DNA of 64,000 bases from Arthrobacter sp. Marseille-P9274 (GTDB lineage: Bacteria; Actinomycetota; Actinomycetes; Actinomycetales; Micrococcaceae). The stretch covers positions 2,392,033 to 2,456,032 of the forward strand of contig NZ_CAMPOV010000001.1 in assembly GCF_946892675.1 (NCBI RefSeq), written 5' to 3'. Numbering within the stretch: position 1 is the stretch's first letter; each line of letters begins with the position of its first letter. Positions 42,258 to 52,718 of the stretch are shown here, piece after piece. The translations under genes were made by a program, and so were the position numbers. Under the pieces are notes generated by a model. The model saw only the letters and a program-made list of their open reading frames with translations. It was not told the origin of the DNA and made no database searches.

Positions 42258-42968
42258 ATGCCGCACATTCTGCTCCTGACCAACAGCCCGGGCTCCTCGA
42301 TTGAGGTGCTCCCCGCCCTGGAGCTGCTCAACCACAAGGTCCGCATCCTTGCGGCCGAGCCCACCGCCCTGCTTGAGGCGGACCCGGCCGACGTCGTCCT
42401 GGTGGACGCCCGCAAGGACCTGGTCGGTGCCCGGAGCCTGACCCAGCTGCTCAAGGCCACCGGTCTGGGAGCCCCGCTGATGCTGGTCCTCACCGAAGGC
42501 GGGATGGCCGCCGTGTCCGCCAACTGGCTGGCCGACGACGTTGTCCTGGACAGCGCCGGCCCGGCCGAGGTGGAGGCGCGCCTGCGGCTCGTCGTCGCCC
42601 GCGCCAACCACGCCGACGAGGAAACCAGCACGGAGATCCGCGCCGCCGGCATCGTGATCGACGAGGCCAGCTACACGGCCCGCGTGGGCGGCCAGCCGCT
42701 GAACCTGACCTACAAGGAGTTCGAGCTGCTCAAATACCTGGCGCAGCACCCGGGGCGCGTCTTCACGCGTGACCAGCTGCTGCACGAGGTCTGGGGCTAC
42801 GACTACTACGGCGGCACGCGCACCGTGGACGTCCACGTGCGACGGCTGCGCGCCAAACTGGGCGCGGACAACGAGGGCCTGATCGGCACCGTCCGCAACG
42901 TCGGCTACCGCTTCACGCTGGCGCGCTCCGGCGAGGCCACGGAAACCGGCGCCGAACAGTCGGTCTGA
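42258..42968 (+). CDS. GlnR-like OmpR-family regulator
   Basis: A 236-residue regulator. The receiver-like domain starts [20 protein letters not shown] and has [10 protein letters not shown] at about 49-58, but lacks the paired N-terminal aspartates of normal receivers, as in the atypical orphan GlnR group. The winged helix at the C-terminus includes [20 protein letters not shown] and [21 protein letters not shown]. GlnR controls nitrogen metabolism genes in actinobacteria, and the order glnR-mshD is conserved there. GGGGAGGAAAC precedes the ATG. No kinase is nearby. Confidence 0.83.
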   Translation: MPHILLLTNSPGSSIEVLPALELLNHKVRILAAEPTALLEADPADVVLVDARKDLVGARSLTQLLKATGLGAPLMLVLTEGGMAAVSANWLADDVVLDSAGPAEVEARLRLVVARANHADEETSTEIRAAGIVIDEASYTARVGGQPLNLTYKEFELLKYLAQHPGRVFTRDQLLHEVWGYDYYGGTRTVDVHVRRLRAKLGADNEGLIGTVRNVGYRFTLARSGEATETGAEQSV

Positions 42969-43006
42969 ACCCCGTCCGTTCCACCCGCCCGCGCTAGGCT
43001 GTGGTC

Positions 43007-43996
43007 ATGAACGCACTGTCTTCGTCCGACTGGCCGGTACAGATTTTCAAGGGCGCTCCCGACGCCGAGGTGCTGGGCAGCGTCCGCGCCCTCGCCGCCG
43101 CCGCCGAGGAGGCGGACGGGAACCCGCCGCTCTCCGAACAGACCTGGGTCAACCTCAAGGCCTCGGATTCCGACCAGCTGCTCGTGCTGGCCACCTACGC
43201 CAACGAGGAGAAGTCGGACCCGGCCTCGGCCACGGCGCTGGCGGGCGTCGCCGTCGTTAATTTCCCTGTACACGGCGAAGACGCGGGCGTCCTGGAACTG
43301 GTGGTGCACCCGGAATACCGCAACCAGGGCGTGGGCACCGGCCTCGCGGCCAAACTGCAGGAGCACGCCGAACTGCCCGCCCTGCGCGCCTGGTCGCACG
43401 GGGACCACGAGGGCGCGGCCAAGCTGGCCGGGCGCTTCGGGTTCGCCCCGGTGCGCGAGCTGTGGCGCATGCGCCTGACCCACGCGCAGCAGCTGCCCGA
43501 GGCCAGGCTTCCCGAGGGCGTTTCCATCCGTGCCTTTGTTCCGGGACAGGATGAGGAGGCATGGCTGGCCGCCAATGCCGCCGCCTTCGCCCACCATCCC
43601 GAGCAGGGAGGGCAGACGCTGGCCGACCTTGAAGCGCGGATGGCCGAGCCGTGGTTCGATCCCGAGGGCTTCCTGCTCGCAGTGGACAATAACGACGGCG
43701 CCCTGCTCGGCTTCCACTGGACCAAGATCCATCCGCGCACCGGCTCGCATCCGTCCATCGGCGAGGTCTACGTGGTCGGCGTGACGCCGCGGGCCCAGGG
43801 CACCGGGCTGGGTAAGGCGCTGACCGTCGCCGGAATCAAGCACCTGCACGCAAAGGGCCAGCCGGCCATCATGCTCTACGTCGACGGCGACAACGCGCCG
43901 GCGGTGGCGCTCTACCGCAAGCTCGGCTTCACGCGATGGGACACGGACGTGATGTACGCTCCGGCCGCGGCCTCGGCCGGCCGGAACGAAGGATAA
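43007..43996 (+). CDS. mshD: Mycothiol synthase
   Basis: A 329-residue double-GNAT protein that acetylates Cys-GlcN-Ins with acetyl-CoA, the last step of mycothiol synthesis. Family landmarks are LVVHPEYRNQGVGTGL (first acetyl-CoA loop), RAWSHGDHEGA, NAAAFAHHPEQG and VTPRAQGTGLGKALT (second loop). Mycothiol is specific to actinobacteria. A -10 TAGGCT ends six bases before the ATG, so the mRNA is probably leaderless although glnR is only 38 nt upstream. The GTG two codons earlier is less likely. Confidence 0.95.
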   Translation: MNALSSSDWPVQIFKGAPDAEVLGSVRALAAAAEEADGNPPLSEQTWVNLKASDSDQLLVLATYANEEKSDPASATALAGVAVVNFPVHGEDAGVLELVVHPEYRNQGVGTGLAAKLQEHAELPALRAWSHGDHEGAAKLAGRFGFAPVRELWRMRLTHAQQLPEARLPEGVSIRAFVPGQDEEAWLAANAAAFAHHPEQGGQTLADLEARMAEPWFDPEGFLLAVDNNDGALLGFHWTKIHPRTGSHPSIGEVYVVGVTPRAQGTGLGKALTVAGIKHLHAKGQPAIMLYVDGDNAPAVALYRKLGFTRWDTDVMYAPAAASAGRNEG

Positions 43997-44062
43997 CCTA
44001 GTCTCATCGGCCCCGCCACGACCGGGGCGCTCGCACCACCCTTGAAGCTGAGGAGACCTCCC

Positions 44063-46291
44063 ATGGCTACCGAATCGGCAACTCCGGCTGCCGCCTACCG
44101 GCTCGGCTCGTCCGAAGCGGCCCCCGCCCGCGCGACCCAGGACAGGATCGACATCCCTGAATTCGCGCCGTCGCTGGTTCCGGACGGCAATTTCAGTCCC
44201 GACGACAGGTTCCTCGACCGGGAAGTGAGCTGGCTGGACTTCAACGCCAGGGTGCTGGAGCTGGCCGAGGACCCGGACATGTTCCTGCTGGAGCGGGTGA
44301 ACTTCCTTTCGATTTTCGCCTCCAACCTGGACGAGTTCTTCATGGTCCGCGTGGCCGGACTCAAGCGCCGGATCGCCACGGGCATCGCGGTGCCCTCCGC
44401 CGCCGGGACCAGCCCGCTGGAGCAGCTGGAACAGATCATGGTCGAGGCCCACCGGCTGCAGAGCCGCCATGCCCGCGTCTTCGCCGAGCACATCCGGCCG
44501 GAACTGGCGTACGAGCACATCCACGTGGTGCGCTGGTCCGAATTGACGGACCAGGACCGCGACTCGCTGACCGCCATGTTCAAGGAGAAAGTCTTCCCGA
44601 TCCTTACCCCGCTCGCGGTGGATCCGGCCCATCCCTTCCCCTACATCTCCGGGCTGTCGCTGAACCTGGCCGTGGTGGTGCGCAACCCGGTCAGCGAGAA
44701 GGAGCTCTTCGCCCGCGTCAAGGTTCCGGACCAGCTGCCGCGCCTGATCTCCATCGACGGCCCGCGGGCCGGCTCGATCCCGGGCCGCACCGCGCGCTTC
44801 ATCCCGCTCGAAGACATCATCGCCCAGCACCTGGACCTGCTCTTCCAAGGCATGGAGGTCCTGGAGCACCACACCTTCCGCGTCACCCGCAACGAGGACC
44901 TGGAGGTCGAAGAGGACGACGCCGAGAACCTGCTGCAGGCACTGGAAAAGGAACTGCTGCGCCGCCGGTTCGGCCCGCCCGTCCGGCTGGAGGTCACCAC
45001 GGACATCAACCCGAGTGTCCGCGAACTGCTGGTGCGCGAACTCGGTGTCGAGGAGTCCGAGGTCTTTTCCCTGCCCGCACCACTGGACCTGCGCGGCCTG
45101 AGCGTCATCTCCGACATCGACCGCAATGACCTGCACTTCCCGAAGCAGCTGGCCCACACCAGCCGGTACCTCAACGAGAGCGAGACGTCGAAAGCGGCCA
45201 ATGTGTTCGCCGCGATGCGCCGCCGCGACATCCTGCTGCACCACCCGTACGACTCCTTCTCCACGTCCGTCCAGGCCTTCCTGGAACAGGCTGCGGCGGA
45301 CCCGAAGGTCCAGGCCATCAAGCAGACCCTCTACCGGACCTCCGGCGACTCCCCCATCGTGGACGCCCTGATCGATGCCGCCGAAGCCGGCAAGCAGGTG
45401 CTGGCGCTGGTGGAGATCAAGGCCCGATTCGACGAGCAGGCGAACATCGACTGGGCGCGGAAGCTGGAGCAGGCCGGCGTGCACGTGGTCTACGGCATCG
45501 TGGGGCTGAAGACCCACTGCAAGCTCTCGCTCGTGGTGCGCCAGGAAGGCGACAGGTTGCGGCGCTACTGCCACATCGGCACCGGCAACTACCACCCCCG
45601 CACGGCCCGCTATTACGAAGACCTGGGCCTGCTCACCAGCAACGACCAGGTCGGCGAGGACCTCTCCAAGCTGTTCAACCAGCTCTCCGGCTACGCCCCC
45701 AAGTCCACGTTCAAGCGGCTGCTCGTTGCGCCGCGTTCGGTCCGCAGCGGCCTGATCGACCGGATCGAGGCGGAAATCACCAACCGCAAGGCAGGGCTGC
45801 CCGCGCGCGTGGTCATCAAGGTCAACTCCATGGTGGATGAGGCCATTATCGACGCCCTGTACCGCGCCTCGCAGGCAGACGTGCAAGTCGATGTGATTGT
45901 CCGCGGCATCTGCGCGCTGCGCCCGGGGGTGCCGGGACTGAGCGACAACATCCGGGTCCGTTCCATCCTGGGCCGCTTCCTGGAGCACTCCCGTGTGTTC
46001 TGCTTCGGCAACGCCGGGGACCCGGTGGTCTTCATCGGCTCCGCCGACATGATGCACCGCAACCTCGACCGCCGCGTGGAGGCCCTCGTCCAGCTCGCTT
46101 CGCGCGAAGACATCGCCGAGCTGATGTCAATGATGAACCGATACATGGACCCCGGAACGGCCAGCTGGCACCTGGACAGCTACGGCCGCTGGACGCGCCA
46201 TCATAAGGACGACGCCGGCAACCCCCTCAGCGACATCCAGTCCTGGCTGTTGGCCAGCCGGGACCGCCAGCGCTCGGGCACCCGGCGTTGA
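44063..46291 (+). CDS. ppk: Polyphosphate kinase 1
   Basis: A 742-residue PPK1 that polymerises the gamma-phosphate of ATP into polyphosphate. Domains in order: N ([19 protein letters not shown]), head, C1 and C2 with [18 protein letters not shown], the autophosphorylated histidine in [13 protein letters not shown], and [17 protein letters not shown]. The ATG at 44063 has AGGAG at a good distance; seven upstream codons are discarded. Its stop shares a base with the start of the next gene (TGATG). Confidence 0.95.
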   Translation: MATESATPAAAYRLGSSEAAPARATQDRIDIPEFAPSLVPDGNFSPDDRFLDREVSWLDFNARVLELAEDPDMFLLERVNFLSIFASNLDEFFMVRVAGLKRRIATGIAVPSAAGTSPLEQLEQIMVEAHRLQSRHARVFAEHIRPELAYEHIHVVRWSELTDQDRDSLTAMFKEKVFPILTPLAVDPAHPFPYISGLSLNLAVVVRNPVSEKELFARVKVPDQLPRLISIDGPRAGSIPGRTARFIPLEDIIAQHLDLLFQGMEVLEHHTFRVTRNEDLEVEEDDAENLLQALEKELLRRRFGPPVRLEVTTDINPSVRELLVRELGVEESEVFSLPAPLDLRGLSVISDIDRNDLHFPKQLAHTSRYLNESETSKAANVFAAMRRRDILLHHPYDSFSTSVQAFLEQAAADPKVQAIKQTLYRTSGDSPIVDALIDAAEAGKQVLALVEIKARFDEQANIDWARKLEQAGVHVVYGIVGLKTHCKLSLVVRQEGDRLRRYCHIGTGNYHPRTARYYEDLGLLTSNDQVGEDLSKLFNQLSGYAPKSTFKRLLVAPRSVRSGLIDRIEAEITNRKAGLPARVVIKVNSMVDEAIIDALYRASQADVQVDVIVRGICALRPGVPGLSDNIRVRSILGRFLEHSRVFCFGNAGDPVVFIGSADMMHRNLDRRVEALVQLASREDIAELMSMMNRYMDPGTASWHLDSYGRWTRHHKDDAGNPLSDIQSWLLASRDRQRSGTRR

Positions 46292-47262
46292 TGGCGAAGA
46301 GCAAGACCCGGAAAATGACCGATCAGGAGTCCTCGCCCCAGGACGTCAGCGTGACGGCCGCCGGGGCGCTCTGCTGGCGCGCCCGGCGGGGCCAGTTGGA
46401 AGTGCTGCTCATCCACCGCCCGCGCTACGACGACTGGTCCTGGCCGAAGGGCAAGCTGGACGCGGGCGAGACCAACCCGGAATGCGCCGTCCGCGAAGTG
46501 ATGGAGGAAGTCGACGTCACCGTGCAGCTGGGCATCCCGCTGCCCGCCATCGAATACCCGGTGGCCTCAGGGCTGAAGAAGGTCTATTACTGGGCCGCCA
46601 AGCTGGAGAAGAGCACGCCGCGGCCGGACGGCGTCGAGGTGGACGAGGTCCGCTGGTGCACGCCGGCCGAAGCGTCCCGGATGCTCAGCAATCCGTCGGA
46701 CCGGGATCCGTTGGAGGCCCTGGTGGAAGCGCACCGGCGCGACGAGCTGGAAACGTACCCGTTCGTCGTCGTACGCCATGCCAAAGCCCGCCCGCGCTCG
46801 TCCTGGGCCCGCCCGGAAGGCGAACGCCCCCTTGCCGCCACCGGGCAGCGCCAGGCGTTGGCCGTGGGCCGGCTGCTCGGCGCCTGGAAGCCCAAGCGGA
46901 TCGTCTCCAGTCCGTGGACCCGATGCCTGCAGACCCTCACGCCGTATGCCCGGTTCCACAACGCCCGGATCCGCACGGTGGAGGCCATCACGGAGCACAG
47001 CGCGCACCGGAACCCGAAGAAGGCCCGCGCCGCGGTCAAGGGGCTGCTGGATAAGCGCAGGTCCACCGCCGTCTGCACGCACCGCCCGGTGCTGCCGCAG
47101 GTAATCAAGGTGCTCAGCGCCCACGCCTCGGACGAGCTGGCCGCACAGCTGCCGTCCAAGGACCCCTACCTGAAGCCCGGCGCGGTGATCGTCTGCCAGG
47201 TCAGCGTGAACCACCCCGGCCGGATTCTCTCCGTCGAGCACTACGACGCCTACGACGACTGA
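46291..47262 (+). CDS. Nudix hydrolase fused to a histidine phosphatase (MutT1-like)
   Basis: A 323-residue two-domain protein. The N-terminal Nudix box is GKLDAGETNPECAVREVMEE (about residues 51-70). The C-terminal half is a histidine phosphatase with VVVRHAKARPRSSW as the RHG-type motif and CTHRPVLPQ as the second catalytic histidine region. Mycobacterial MutT1 has the same fusion and removes 8-oxo-dGTP or diadenosine polyphosphates. It is translationally coupled to ppk, so both handle high-energy phosphates. An ATG at 46315 is an alternative start. Confidence 0.9.
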   Translation: MAKSKTRKMTDQESSPQDVSVTAAGALCWRARRGQLEVLLIHRPRYDDWSWPKGKLDAGETNPECAVREVMEEVDVTVQLGIPLPAIEYPVASGLKKVYYWAAKLEKSTPRPDGVEVDEVRWCTPAEASRMLSNPSDRDPLEALVEAHRRDELETYPFVVVRHAKARPRSSWARPEGERPLAATGQRQALAVGRLLGAWKPKRIVSSPWTRCLQTLTPYARFHNARIRTVEAITEHSAHRNPKKARAAVKGLLDKRRSTAVCTHRPVLPQVIKVLSAHASDELAAQLPSKDPYLKPGAVIVCQVSVNHPGRILSVEHYDAYDD

Positions 47263-47345
47263 CGGGGCCCGGACCGGGGCGCGCGGACCGGCTGGACCTG
47301 CCTCGCTGCTACCGGTCCGCGTCCCCGCCGTCTAGGCTGCTGGAT

Positions 47346-47870
47346 ATGAGCACATTCAACGAACTTCTCTCGGAACAGATCGGCCACGAGTTTGCCGCCT
47401 CCCAGCAGTACGTCGCCATCGCCGTCTGGTTCGACAACGAGGACCTGCCCCAGCTGGCCAGGCATTTCTACCGGCAGTCCATCGAAGAGCGCAACCATGC
47501 CATGATGCTCGTGCAGTACATGCTGGACCGGGACCTGAGGATCAGCATCCCCGGAGTCCCCGCGGTGCGCAACGACTTCGCCGACGTCGTGGATCCGATC
47601 CGGCTGGCGCTGGAACAGGAGAGGACCGTCACCCGGCAGATCGAGGCCCTCTTTGCCGCGGCCCGCGCCGAGACGGACGCCTTGGGCGAGCAGTTCATGC
47701 TCTGGTTCCTCAAGGAGCAGGTCGAGGAGGTCGCCTCCATGTCCACGCTGCTGGCCATCGCCGAGCGCGCGGACAACCTCTTCGACATCGAGAACTTCAT
47801 GGCCCGCGAGTCCGTGGGCGACGACGGACGCGACTACGGTGCCCCCGCAGCCGCCGGCGGCTCCCTCTAG
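47346..47870 (+). CDS. Non-haem ferritin
   Basis: A 174-residue four-helix ferritin for iron storage. Ferroxidase ligands are visible: E15 ([11 protein letters not shown]), E48 and H51 (IEERNHAMM), and further acids in helix C and D (EQVEEVASM). The tail after residue 150 is short and glycine-rich. TAGGCT ends seven bases before the ATG (47333-47338), suggesting a leaderless transcript. It stands alone in front of thyA. Confidence 0.92.
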   Translation: MSTFNELLSEQIGHEFAASQQYVAIAVWFDNEDLPQLARHFYRQSIEERNHAMMLVQYMLDRDLRISIPGVPAVRNDFADVVDPIRLALEQERTVTRQIEALFAAARAETDALGEQFMLWFLKEQVEEVASMSTLLAIAERADNLFDIENFMARESVGDDGRDYGAPAAAGGSL

Positions 47871-47946
47871 GCACACGCTGGCCCCGGAGTGGCGCACCTG
47901 GGGACACCAGCCGCAGGTCCTACACACCCCCGTTAGACTGGAGGGC

Positions 47947-48780
47947 GTGACGTCTACGCCCCCTCCCCCAACGGACCGGCCAATCCCCACTCCCTATGAG
48001 GACCTGCTGCGCGACGTCCTCGCCAACGGGACGCAAAAGGCCGACCGCACCGGTACCGGCACCCGCAGCGTCTTCGGCCGCCAGATCCGCTACGACCTGG
48101 CCGAGGGCTTCCCGCTGATCACCACCAAGCGCGTGCACTTCAAGTCCGTGGCGCTGGAGCTGCTCTGGTTCCTGCGCGGCGATTCCAACGCGCGGTGGCT
48201 GCAGGAGCGCGGGGTGCGCATCTGGAATGAATGGGCGGACAACGACGGCGAGCTGGGTCCCGTCTACGGCGTACAGTGGCGCTCGTGGCCCACGCCGGAC
48301 GGGGGCCACATCGACCAGATCGCCGAGCTCGTCGAAGGGCTGAAGGCGAACCCGGACTCGCGCCGGCACCTCGTTTCGGCCTGGAACGTCGCCGAGATCA
48401 AGAACATGGCGCTGCCGCCGTGCCACGCCTTCTTCCAGTTCTACGTGGCGGACGGCAAGCTGTCCTGCCAGCTCTACCAGCGCAGCGCGGACATGTTCCT
48501 GGGCGTGCCGTTCAACATCGCCTCCTACGCGCTCCTGACCCTGATGGTCGCGCAGCAGGTCGGCCTCGAGCCGGGCGAGTTCATCTGGACCGGCGGCGAC
48601 GTCCACATCTACGACGACCACCTGGCCCAGGTCAACGAGCAGCTCAGCCGGGAACCGTATTCGTACCCGCAGCTGAACATCCTGCGCAAGCCCGGGAGCA
48701 TCTTCGACTACGAGTACGAGGACTTCGAGGTGGCCAACTACCGGCACCACGCGACCATCAAGGCGGCGGTGTCCGTATGA
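47947..48780 (+). CDS. thyA: Thymidylate synthase
   Basis: A 277-residue ThyA that methylates dUMP with methylene-tetrahydrofolate. The nucleophile is C159 in [14 protein letters not shown]; other landmarks are [32 protein letters not shown] and [18 protein letters not shown]. The GTG at 47947 is seven bases after TAGACT, so it is likely leaderless. It overlaps dfrA by 4 nt (ATGA), pairing dUMP methylation with dihydrofolate recycling. Confidence 0.97.
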   Translation: MTSTPPPPTDRPIPTPYEDLLRDVLANGTQKADRTGTGTRSVFGRQIRYDLAEGFPLITTKRVHFKSVALELLWFLRGDSNARWLQERGVRIWNEWADNDGELGPVYGVQWRSWPTPDGGHIDQIAELVEGLKANPDSRRHLVSAWNVAEIKNMALPPCHAFFQFYVADGKLSCQLYQRSADMFLGVPFNIASYALLTLMVAQQVGLEPGEFIWTGGDVHIYDDHLAQVNEQLSREPYSYPQLNILRKPGSIFDYEYEDFEVANYRHHATIKAAVSV

Positions 48781-49319
48781 GCGCCGCAGACCGCAGGTTG
48801 GTGGGCCTGCTCTGGGCGGAGAGCTCCAACGGCGTCATCGGGCGCGACGGCGACCTGCCCTGGCATTTGCCCGAGGACCTGGCCCATTTCAAGCGCACGA
48901 CCAGCGGCCATCCGGTGGTCATGGGCCGCAAGACCTGGGAGTCCTTCCCGGAGAAGTACCGACCGCTGCCCGGTCGGACGAACATCGTGATCAGCCGCCG
49001 CCCGGAGCTGCGCCGCGAGGTCGAGGCCGCGGGCGCCGTGGCGGCCGCATCCCTCGATCAGGCCATGGCAGCAGCAGGCGAGAGCCCCGGCAGCGAGGAA
49101 ATCTGGATCATCGGCGGCGGGGAAATCTTCCGCGACGCCACCGCCCTGGCGACCACCGCCGTCGTAACCGTCATCGACATGGAGACGGACGGGGACACCT
49201 ACGCCCCGCGGCTGGGCGGCGGCTGGACGGCCGAGGCCCGCGAGCCGGCCGAGGGCTGGCTGACCTCGGCCAACGGCACGCGCTACCGAATCGAGCGCTG
49301 GACGCAGTCACCGGCCTGA
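48777..49319 (+). CDS. dfrA: Dihydrofolate reductase
   Basis: A 180-residue DHFR. Landmarks are [30 protein letters not shown]-type N-terminus (acidic residue and PWH active site), [23 protein letters not shown] and [10 protein letters not shown]. It regenerates tetrahydrofolate after the ThyA reaction. The ATG overlaps the thyA stop. A much longer upstream in-frame extension is antisense-like composition inside thyA and is rejected. Confidence 0.97.
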   Translation: MSAADRRLVGLLWAESSNGVIGRDGDLPWHLPEDLAHFKRTTSGHPVVMGRKTWESFPEKYRPLPGRTNIVISRRPELRREVEAAGAVAAASLDQAMAAAGESPGSEEIWIIGGGEIFRDATALATTAVVTVIDMETDGDTYAPRLGGGWTAEAREPAEGWLTSANGTRYRIERWTQSPA

Positions 49320-49373
49320 CCGCAGCGGGCGAGACCGGGGTCACGTTTTTGCCGCTGCTCAGGGCCGCTGTCC

Positions 49374-49379
49374 TAGAAT
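49374..49379 (+). promoter_or_regulatory. -10 box for a leaderless asd transcript
   Basis: TAGAAT ends seven bases before the ATG at 49387. The same layout recurs before seven other genes in the window (see findings). Confidence 0.6.
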
Positions 49380-49386
49380 GGTTGGC

Positions 49387-50532
49387 ATGACTTCAGCAGC
49401 AGCTTCTGCCCCTGCCCGGTCCGTCGGCCTCATCGGCTGGCGCGGCATGGTCGGCTCCGTCCTCATGCAGCGCATGCAGGACGAGGGCGATTTCGACCTG
49501 ATCAATCCTGTCTTCTTCTCCACGTCGAACGCCGGAGGCAAGGCCCCCGCGTTCGCCGAGGGTGCCGGCACCCTGCAGGATGCCTACGACATCGAGACGC
49601 TGGCCAAGCTGCCGATTATCGTGACCGCCCAGGGCGGCGACTACACCTCCGAGGTCTACCCCAAGCTGCGCGACGCGGGCTGGGACGGCCTGTGGATCGA
49701 TGCGGCCTCGACCCTGCGCATGGCCGATGACGCGATCATCGTGCTTGACCCGGTCAATCGCGACGTGATCGACGCCGGCTTGGACCGCGGCGTGAAGAAC
49801 TTCGTCGGCGGCAACTGCACCGTCTCCGCGATGCTGATGGGCCTCGGCGGCCTGTTCAAGAACGGCCTGGTCGAATGGGGAACCTCGATGACCTACCAGG
49901 CGGCCTCCGGCGGCGGCGCCCGGCACATGCGCGAACTGCTGAACCAGTTCGGCTCCCTGCACGGCGCGGTCGCGCCGGAGCTCGCCGACCCGGCGTCCGC
50001 CATCCTCGAGATTGACCGGAAGGTCCTCGCCCAGCAGCAGGATCCGGCCATGGACTCTTCGCAGTTCGGCGTGCCGCTGGCCGGCTCCGTGATCCCGTGG
50101 ATCGACAAGGACCTGGGCAACGGCCAGTCGAAGGAGGAGTGGAAAGCCGGCGCGGAGACCAACAAGATCCTGGGCCGCGCGTCCGAACGGCGCATCCCCT
50201 TCGACGGGCTGTGCGTGCGGATCGGCACCATGCGCTGCCACTCCCAGGCGCTGACGCTGAAGCTCACCGAAGACCTGTCCGTCGAGGAAATCGAGCGGAT
50301 CATCGACGCCGACAACGAGTGGGCCAAGGTCGTTCCGAACACCAAGGAAGCCACGGTGGAGCAGCTGTCGCCGGTCAAGGTGGCAGGCACCCTGGACATT
50401 CCGGTGGGGCGCATCCGCAAGCTCGAAATGGGCCCGGAGTACATCAGCGCCTTCACCATCGGCGACCAGCTCCTGTGGGGTGCCGCCGAGCCGCTGCGCC
50501 GCATGCTGCGGATCGCCACCGGCAACCTCTAG
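49387..50532 (+). CDS. asd: Aspartate-semialdehyde dehydrogenase
   Basis: A 381-residue Asd that reduces aspartyl phosphate to the semialdehyde in lysine, methionine and threonine synthesis. The nucleophile is C144 in [16 protein letters not shown] motif [17 protein letters not shown] is at 14-30; the acid-base histidine is in [11 protein letters not shown]. Length and motifs place it in the longer, proteobacterial-type branch. It is monocistronic here, away from lysC, with a terminator after it. Confidence 0.94.
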   Translation: MTSAAASAPARSVGLIGWRGMVGSVLMQRMQDEGDFDLINPVFFSTSNAGGKAPAFAEGAGTLQDAYDIETLAKLPIIVTAQGGDYTSEVYPKLRDAGWDGLWIDAASTLRMADDAIIVLDPVNRDVIDAGLDRGVKNFVGGNCTVSAMLMGLGGLFKNGLVEWGTSMTYQAASGGGARHMRELLNQFGSLHGAVAPELADPASAILEIDRKVLAQQQDPAMDSSQFGVPLAGSVIPWIDKDLGNGQSKEEWKAGAETNKILGRASERRIPFDGLCVRIGTMRCHSQALTLKLTEDLSVEEIERIIDADNEWAKVVPNTKEATVEQLSPVKVAGTLDIPVGRIRKLEMGPEYISAFTIGDQLLWGAAEPLRRMLRIATGNL

Positions 50533-50579
50533 GCCGGGCGCCAGCCTCCCGGCGGCACGCTTCACGGCCTCAGCTTCAC

Positions 50580-50611
50580 GGAGCCCGCTCCCCTCTTGGG
50601 AAGCGGGCTCC
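50580..50611 (+). terminator. Terminator after asd
   Basis: A 14-bp stem with one mismatch (GGAGCCCGCT paired with AGCGGGCTCC plus three more pairs) and loop TCTT, 48 nt after the asd stop. Confidence 0.75.
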
Positions 50612-50761
50612 TGCCGTCCGAGACGCTTTTCCGCCGGCCGGGTGGTCCTACACACGCAGGCCGGCGACCGGGCAGTCCACAAAGCGCTTCGAAGTCCCGG
50701 GCCGGAGCTTCGACACTGGATAGCGTGGAAGCGTTCCCTTGGCCGCGGCGGAAGGCATCCG

Positions 50762-51187
50762 ATGAACAGACCCTGCATGGACCGGTTGCTGGGCGTCTTC
50801 TTCTTGTTCTGCAGCGCGGAGCAGGAACCTGCCACTGTGGAACGCAATGAGCGCGTCCACGCGCACCTGAGGAAGTACCTGGACGCCTGCGGCGACGACT
50901 ACGTGAACCTGGAACAGGTCCAGCTCCTGGCGCTGGAACGGCAGTTCCGGCCGGACGGCGCCTTCGCGCGGCTGATGGGCGCCGACGAATTCCTCACGGC
51001 ACTGCCGGCCTTCCTGTCACCGGTGTGGCTCATGGCTCACCGGCTCGACCGGAAGGTCCAGATCAGCATCAGCAGCAAGCTGGTGCACTGGATCTGCACG
51101 AAGCGGCTGGTGGATTTCCGGGCCCACCGCGAGGACCTGATCCTCTTTCGCAAAGCGCAGGATGCGGCCAGCCAGCGCGGCCCATGA
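50762..51187 (+). CDS. Protein of unknown function (141 aa)
   Basis: A 141-residue soluble protein I do not recognise. It starts at an ATG with GGAAGG upstream; longer in-frame extensions run into the asd terminator and are rejected. It has two cysteines near the N-terminus (MNRPCMDRLLGVFFLFC), a helical middle and a basic, tryptophan-containing C-terminal half (LVHWICTKRLVDF). No signal peptide is certain. It is convergent with murB, 3 nt apart. Function unknown. Confidence 0.55.
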   Translation: MNRPCMDRLLGVFFLFCSAEQEPATVERNERVHAHLRKYLDACGDDYVNLEQVQLLALERQFRPDGAFARLMGADEFLTALPAFLSPVWLMAHRLDRKVQISISSKLVHWICTKRLVDFRAHREDLILFRKAQDAASQRGP

Positions 51188-51190
51188 GGG

Positions 51191-52300
51191 TTAGAGCGAG
51201 CAGCCGATCAGCAGCGGTTCCGGGTGCAGCCTGATACCGAAGGTGCTTTCAACGCCGTCGCGGACGGTCCGTCCGATGGCGAGGATGTCGGCGGCTTCGG
51301 CGTTTCCGCGGTTGGTGATTGCCAGCGTGTGCTTGGTGGACAGTGCGGCCCGTCCGCCGGCCACCGTAAAGCCGTCGACGGCGCCGTTGGCGGTTCCTGC
51401 CAGGCCGAAGCCCTTGCCGAAACCGGACCGATCGATCAGCCATGCGGCGCTGAGCTTCACTTGCTCCCCCGCGGGCCAGCGCGGCGCGTCGGACGGCAGG
51501 TGTTCGGCCCCAGCCGGCGGGACGATGGGGTTCGTGAAGAAGGAGCCGGTGCTGAACGTGTCGCGGTCGGCGGGGTCCAGCACCATGCCCTTCGATGCCC
51601 GGAGCCGGAGGACTTCGCGGCGGATGTCGGCGGCGGGCGCCTGCTCTCCCACCTCGACGCCCAGAGCCCGGGCCAGCTCGGCGTAGCGCACCGGAGCACC
51701 CAGCGCGTCGCGGCGCAGCCGGAACCGCACGGCCAGCACAACATAGCGCGGCGAGCCGTTCAGGGTGGTCTGCTTGAGCAGCGAATCGCGGTAGCCGAAG
51801 CCAAGCTCGCCGTTGGTGAAGGTTCGTACCCGGGCCTCCTGGCGGTCCCAGGCCCGGACGTTCTCCAGCGAGTGGGCCACCTCGGCTCCGTAGGCCCCCA
51901 CGTTCTGGACCGGGGTCGCGCCGGTCAGCCCCGGGATCCCGGAGAGCGCCTCCAGCCCGGCCAGCCCCTGCCCGACAGTGGCCTCGACGAGCTCGTCCCA
52001 CTGCTGGCCCGCCTCGACGTCGAGCAGGACGGTCCCGCCCGCGGCACCGTCCTCGGAAATTGAGTAGCCCGAATTCGCGATCCGCAGGACCGTCCCCGGA
52101 TACCCGTCGTCGGAAATCACCAGGTTGGAGCCGCCGCCGATGATCAGCAGGTCCTCGCCGTGCTCGTCGGCGGACCGGACCTCGGCAATGACGGCCTCTT
52201 CAGAAGCCGCCTCAATGTATTTCGCCGCCGGGCCTCCCACCCGGACGGTAGTCAACGGGGCCAGCTGCACGCCGGCTGCGGCTTCGCTGCTACCAGGCAC
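51191..52300 (-). CDS. murB: UDP-N-acetylenolpyruvoylglucosamine reductase
   Basis: A 369-residue FAD enzyme that reduces UDP-GlcNAc-enolpyruvate to UDP-MurNAc in peptidoglycan synthesis. Landmarks: TTVRVGGPAAKYIEA (FAD domain), LIIGGGSNLVISDDGYPG, LSGIPGLTGATPVQNVGAYG and, at the C-terminus, STGSFFTNPIV and AAWLIDRSGF. It is the type I, longer form. The GTG start overlaps the hadB stop by 11 nt. It follows the two MaoC genes. Confidence 0.95.
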   Translation of the reverse strand: MPGSSEAAAGVQLAPLTTVRVGGPAAKYIEAASEEAVIAEVRSADEHGEDLLIIGGGSNLVISDDGYPGTVLRIANSGYSISEDGAAGGTVLLDVEAGQQWDELVEATVGQGLAGLEALSGIPGLTGATPVQNVGAYGAEVAHSLENVRAWDRQEARVRTFTNGELGFGYRDSLLKQTTLNGSPRYVVLAVRFRLRRDALGAPVRYAELARALGVEVGEQAPAADIRREVLRLRASKGMVLDPADRDTFSTGSFFTNPIVPPAGAEHLPSDAPRWPAGEQVKLSAAWLIDRSGFGKGFGLAGTANGAVDGFTVAGGRAALSTKHTLAITNRGNAEAADILAIGRTVRDGVESTFGIRLHPEPLLIGCSL

Positions 52301-52718
52301 GGACCACGGCCTGCGCTTTGACCAGCACCTTCTGGCCGGCGGACATCACCGTCAGGTCCACCCGTACGGTCGAGTTGGCCTCGTCGACGGCGCCGATGAC
52401 GCCCGTGACCTCGATGGTGGCGCCCGGACCGTCAATGTCCTCGACGACCACCGGCTTGGTGAAGCGGGTCTGGTAGTCGACGACGGCACCGGGATTGCCG
52501 ATCCAGTCCGTCACGACCTGCACCGCTGCACCCATCGTGAACATGCCGTGGGCAATGACGCCCGGCAGGCCGACCTGCTCGGCGAAGCGTCCGTTCCAGT
52601 GGATCGGGTTGAAGTCGCCGGAGGCACCGGCGTAACGGACCAGGTCCGCCCGGGACACGTCGATGGCAGCCGTGCCGATCTCCTGGCCGACGGACAGCTC
52701 GTTCAGGGCAACAGTCAC
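52290..52718 (-). CDS. MaoC-like dehydratase (HadB-like)
   Basis: A 142-residue hotdog-fold protein. The hydratase 2 catalytic motif is YAGASGDFNPIHWN (aspartate and histidine, about residues 29-42), followed by GVIAHGMFTMG. It resembles HadB of the FAS-II type 3-hydroxyacyl dehydratase, which works with HadA. The GTG start overlaps the hadA stop (GTGA). The order hadA-hadB-murB near secE is common in Arthrobacter and relatives. The acyl substrate in a bacterium without long mycolates is unclear. Confidence 0.87.
   Translation of the reverse strand: MTVALNELSVGQEIGTAAIDVSRADLVRYAGASGDFNPIHWNGRFAEQVGLPGVIAHGMFTMGAAVQVVTDWIGNPGAVVDYQTRFTKPVVVEDIDGPGATIEVTGVIGAVDEANSTVRVDLTVMSAGQKVLVKAQAVVRAW

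Noticed and set aside
42905-46057. 1050-codon open frame on the minus strand opposite mshD and ppk
   Set aside because: Antisense shadow in GC-rich coding sequence; composition is His/Arg/Gly-rich and the plus-strand genes are clear.
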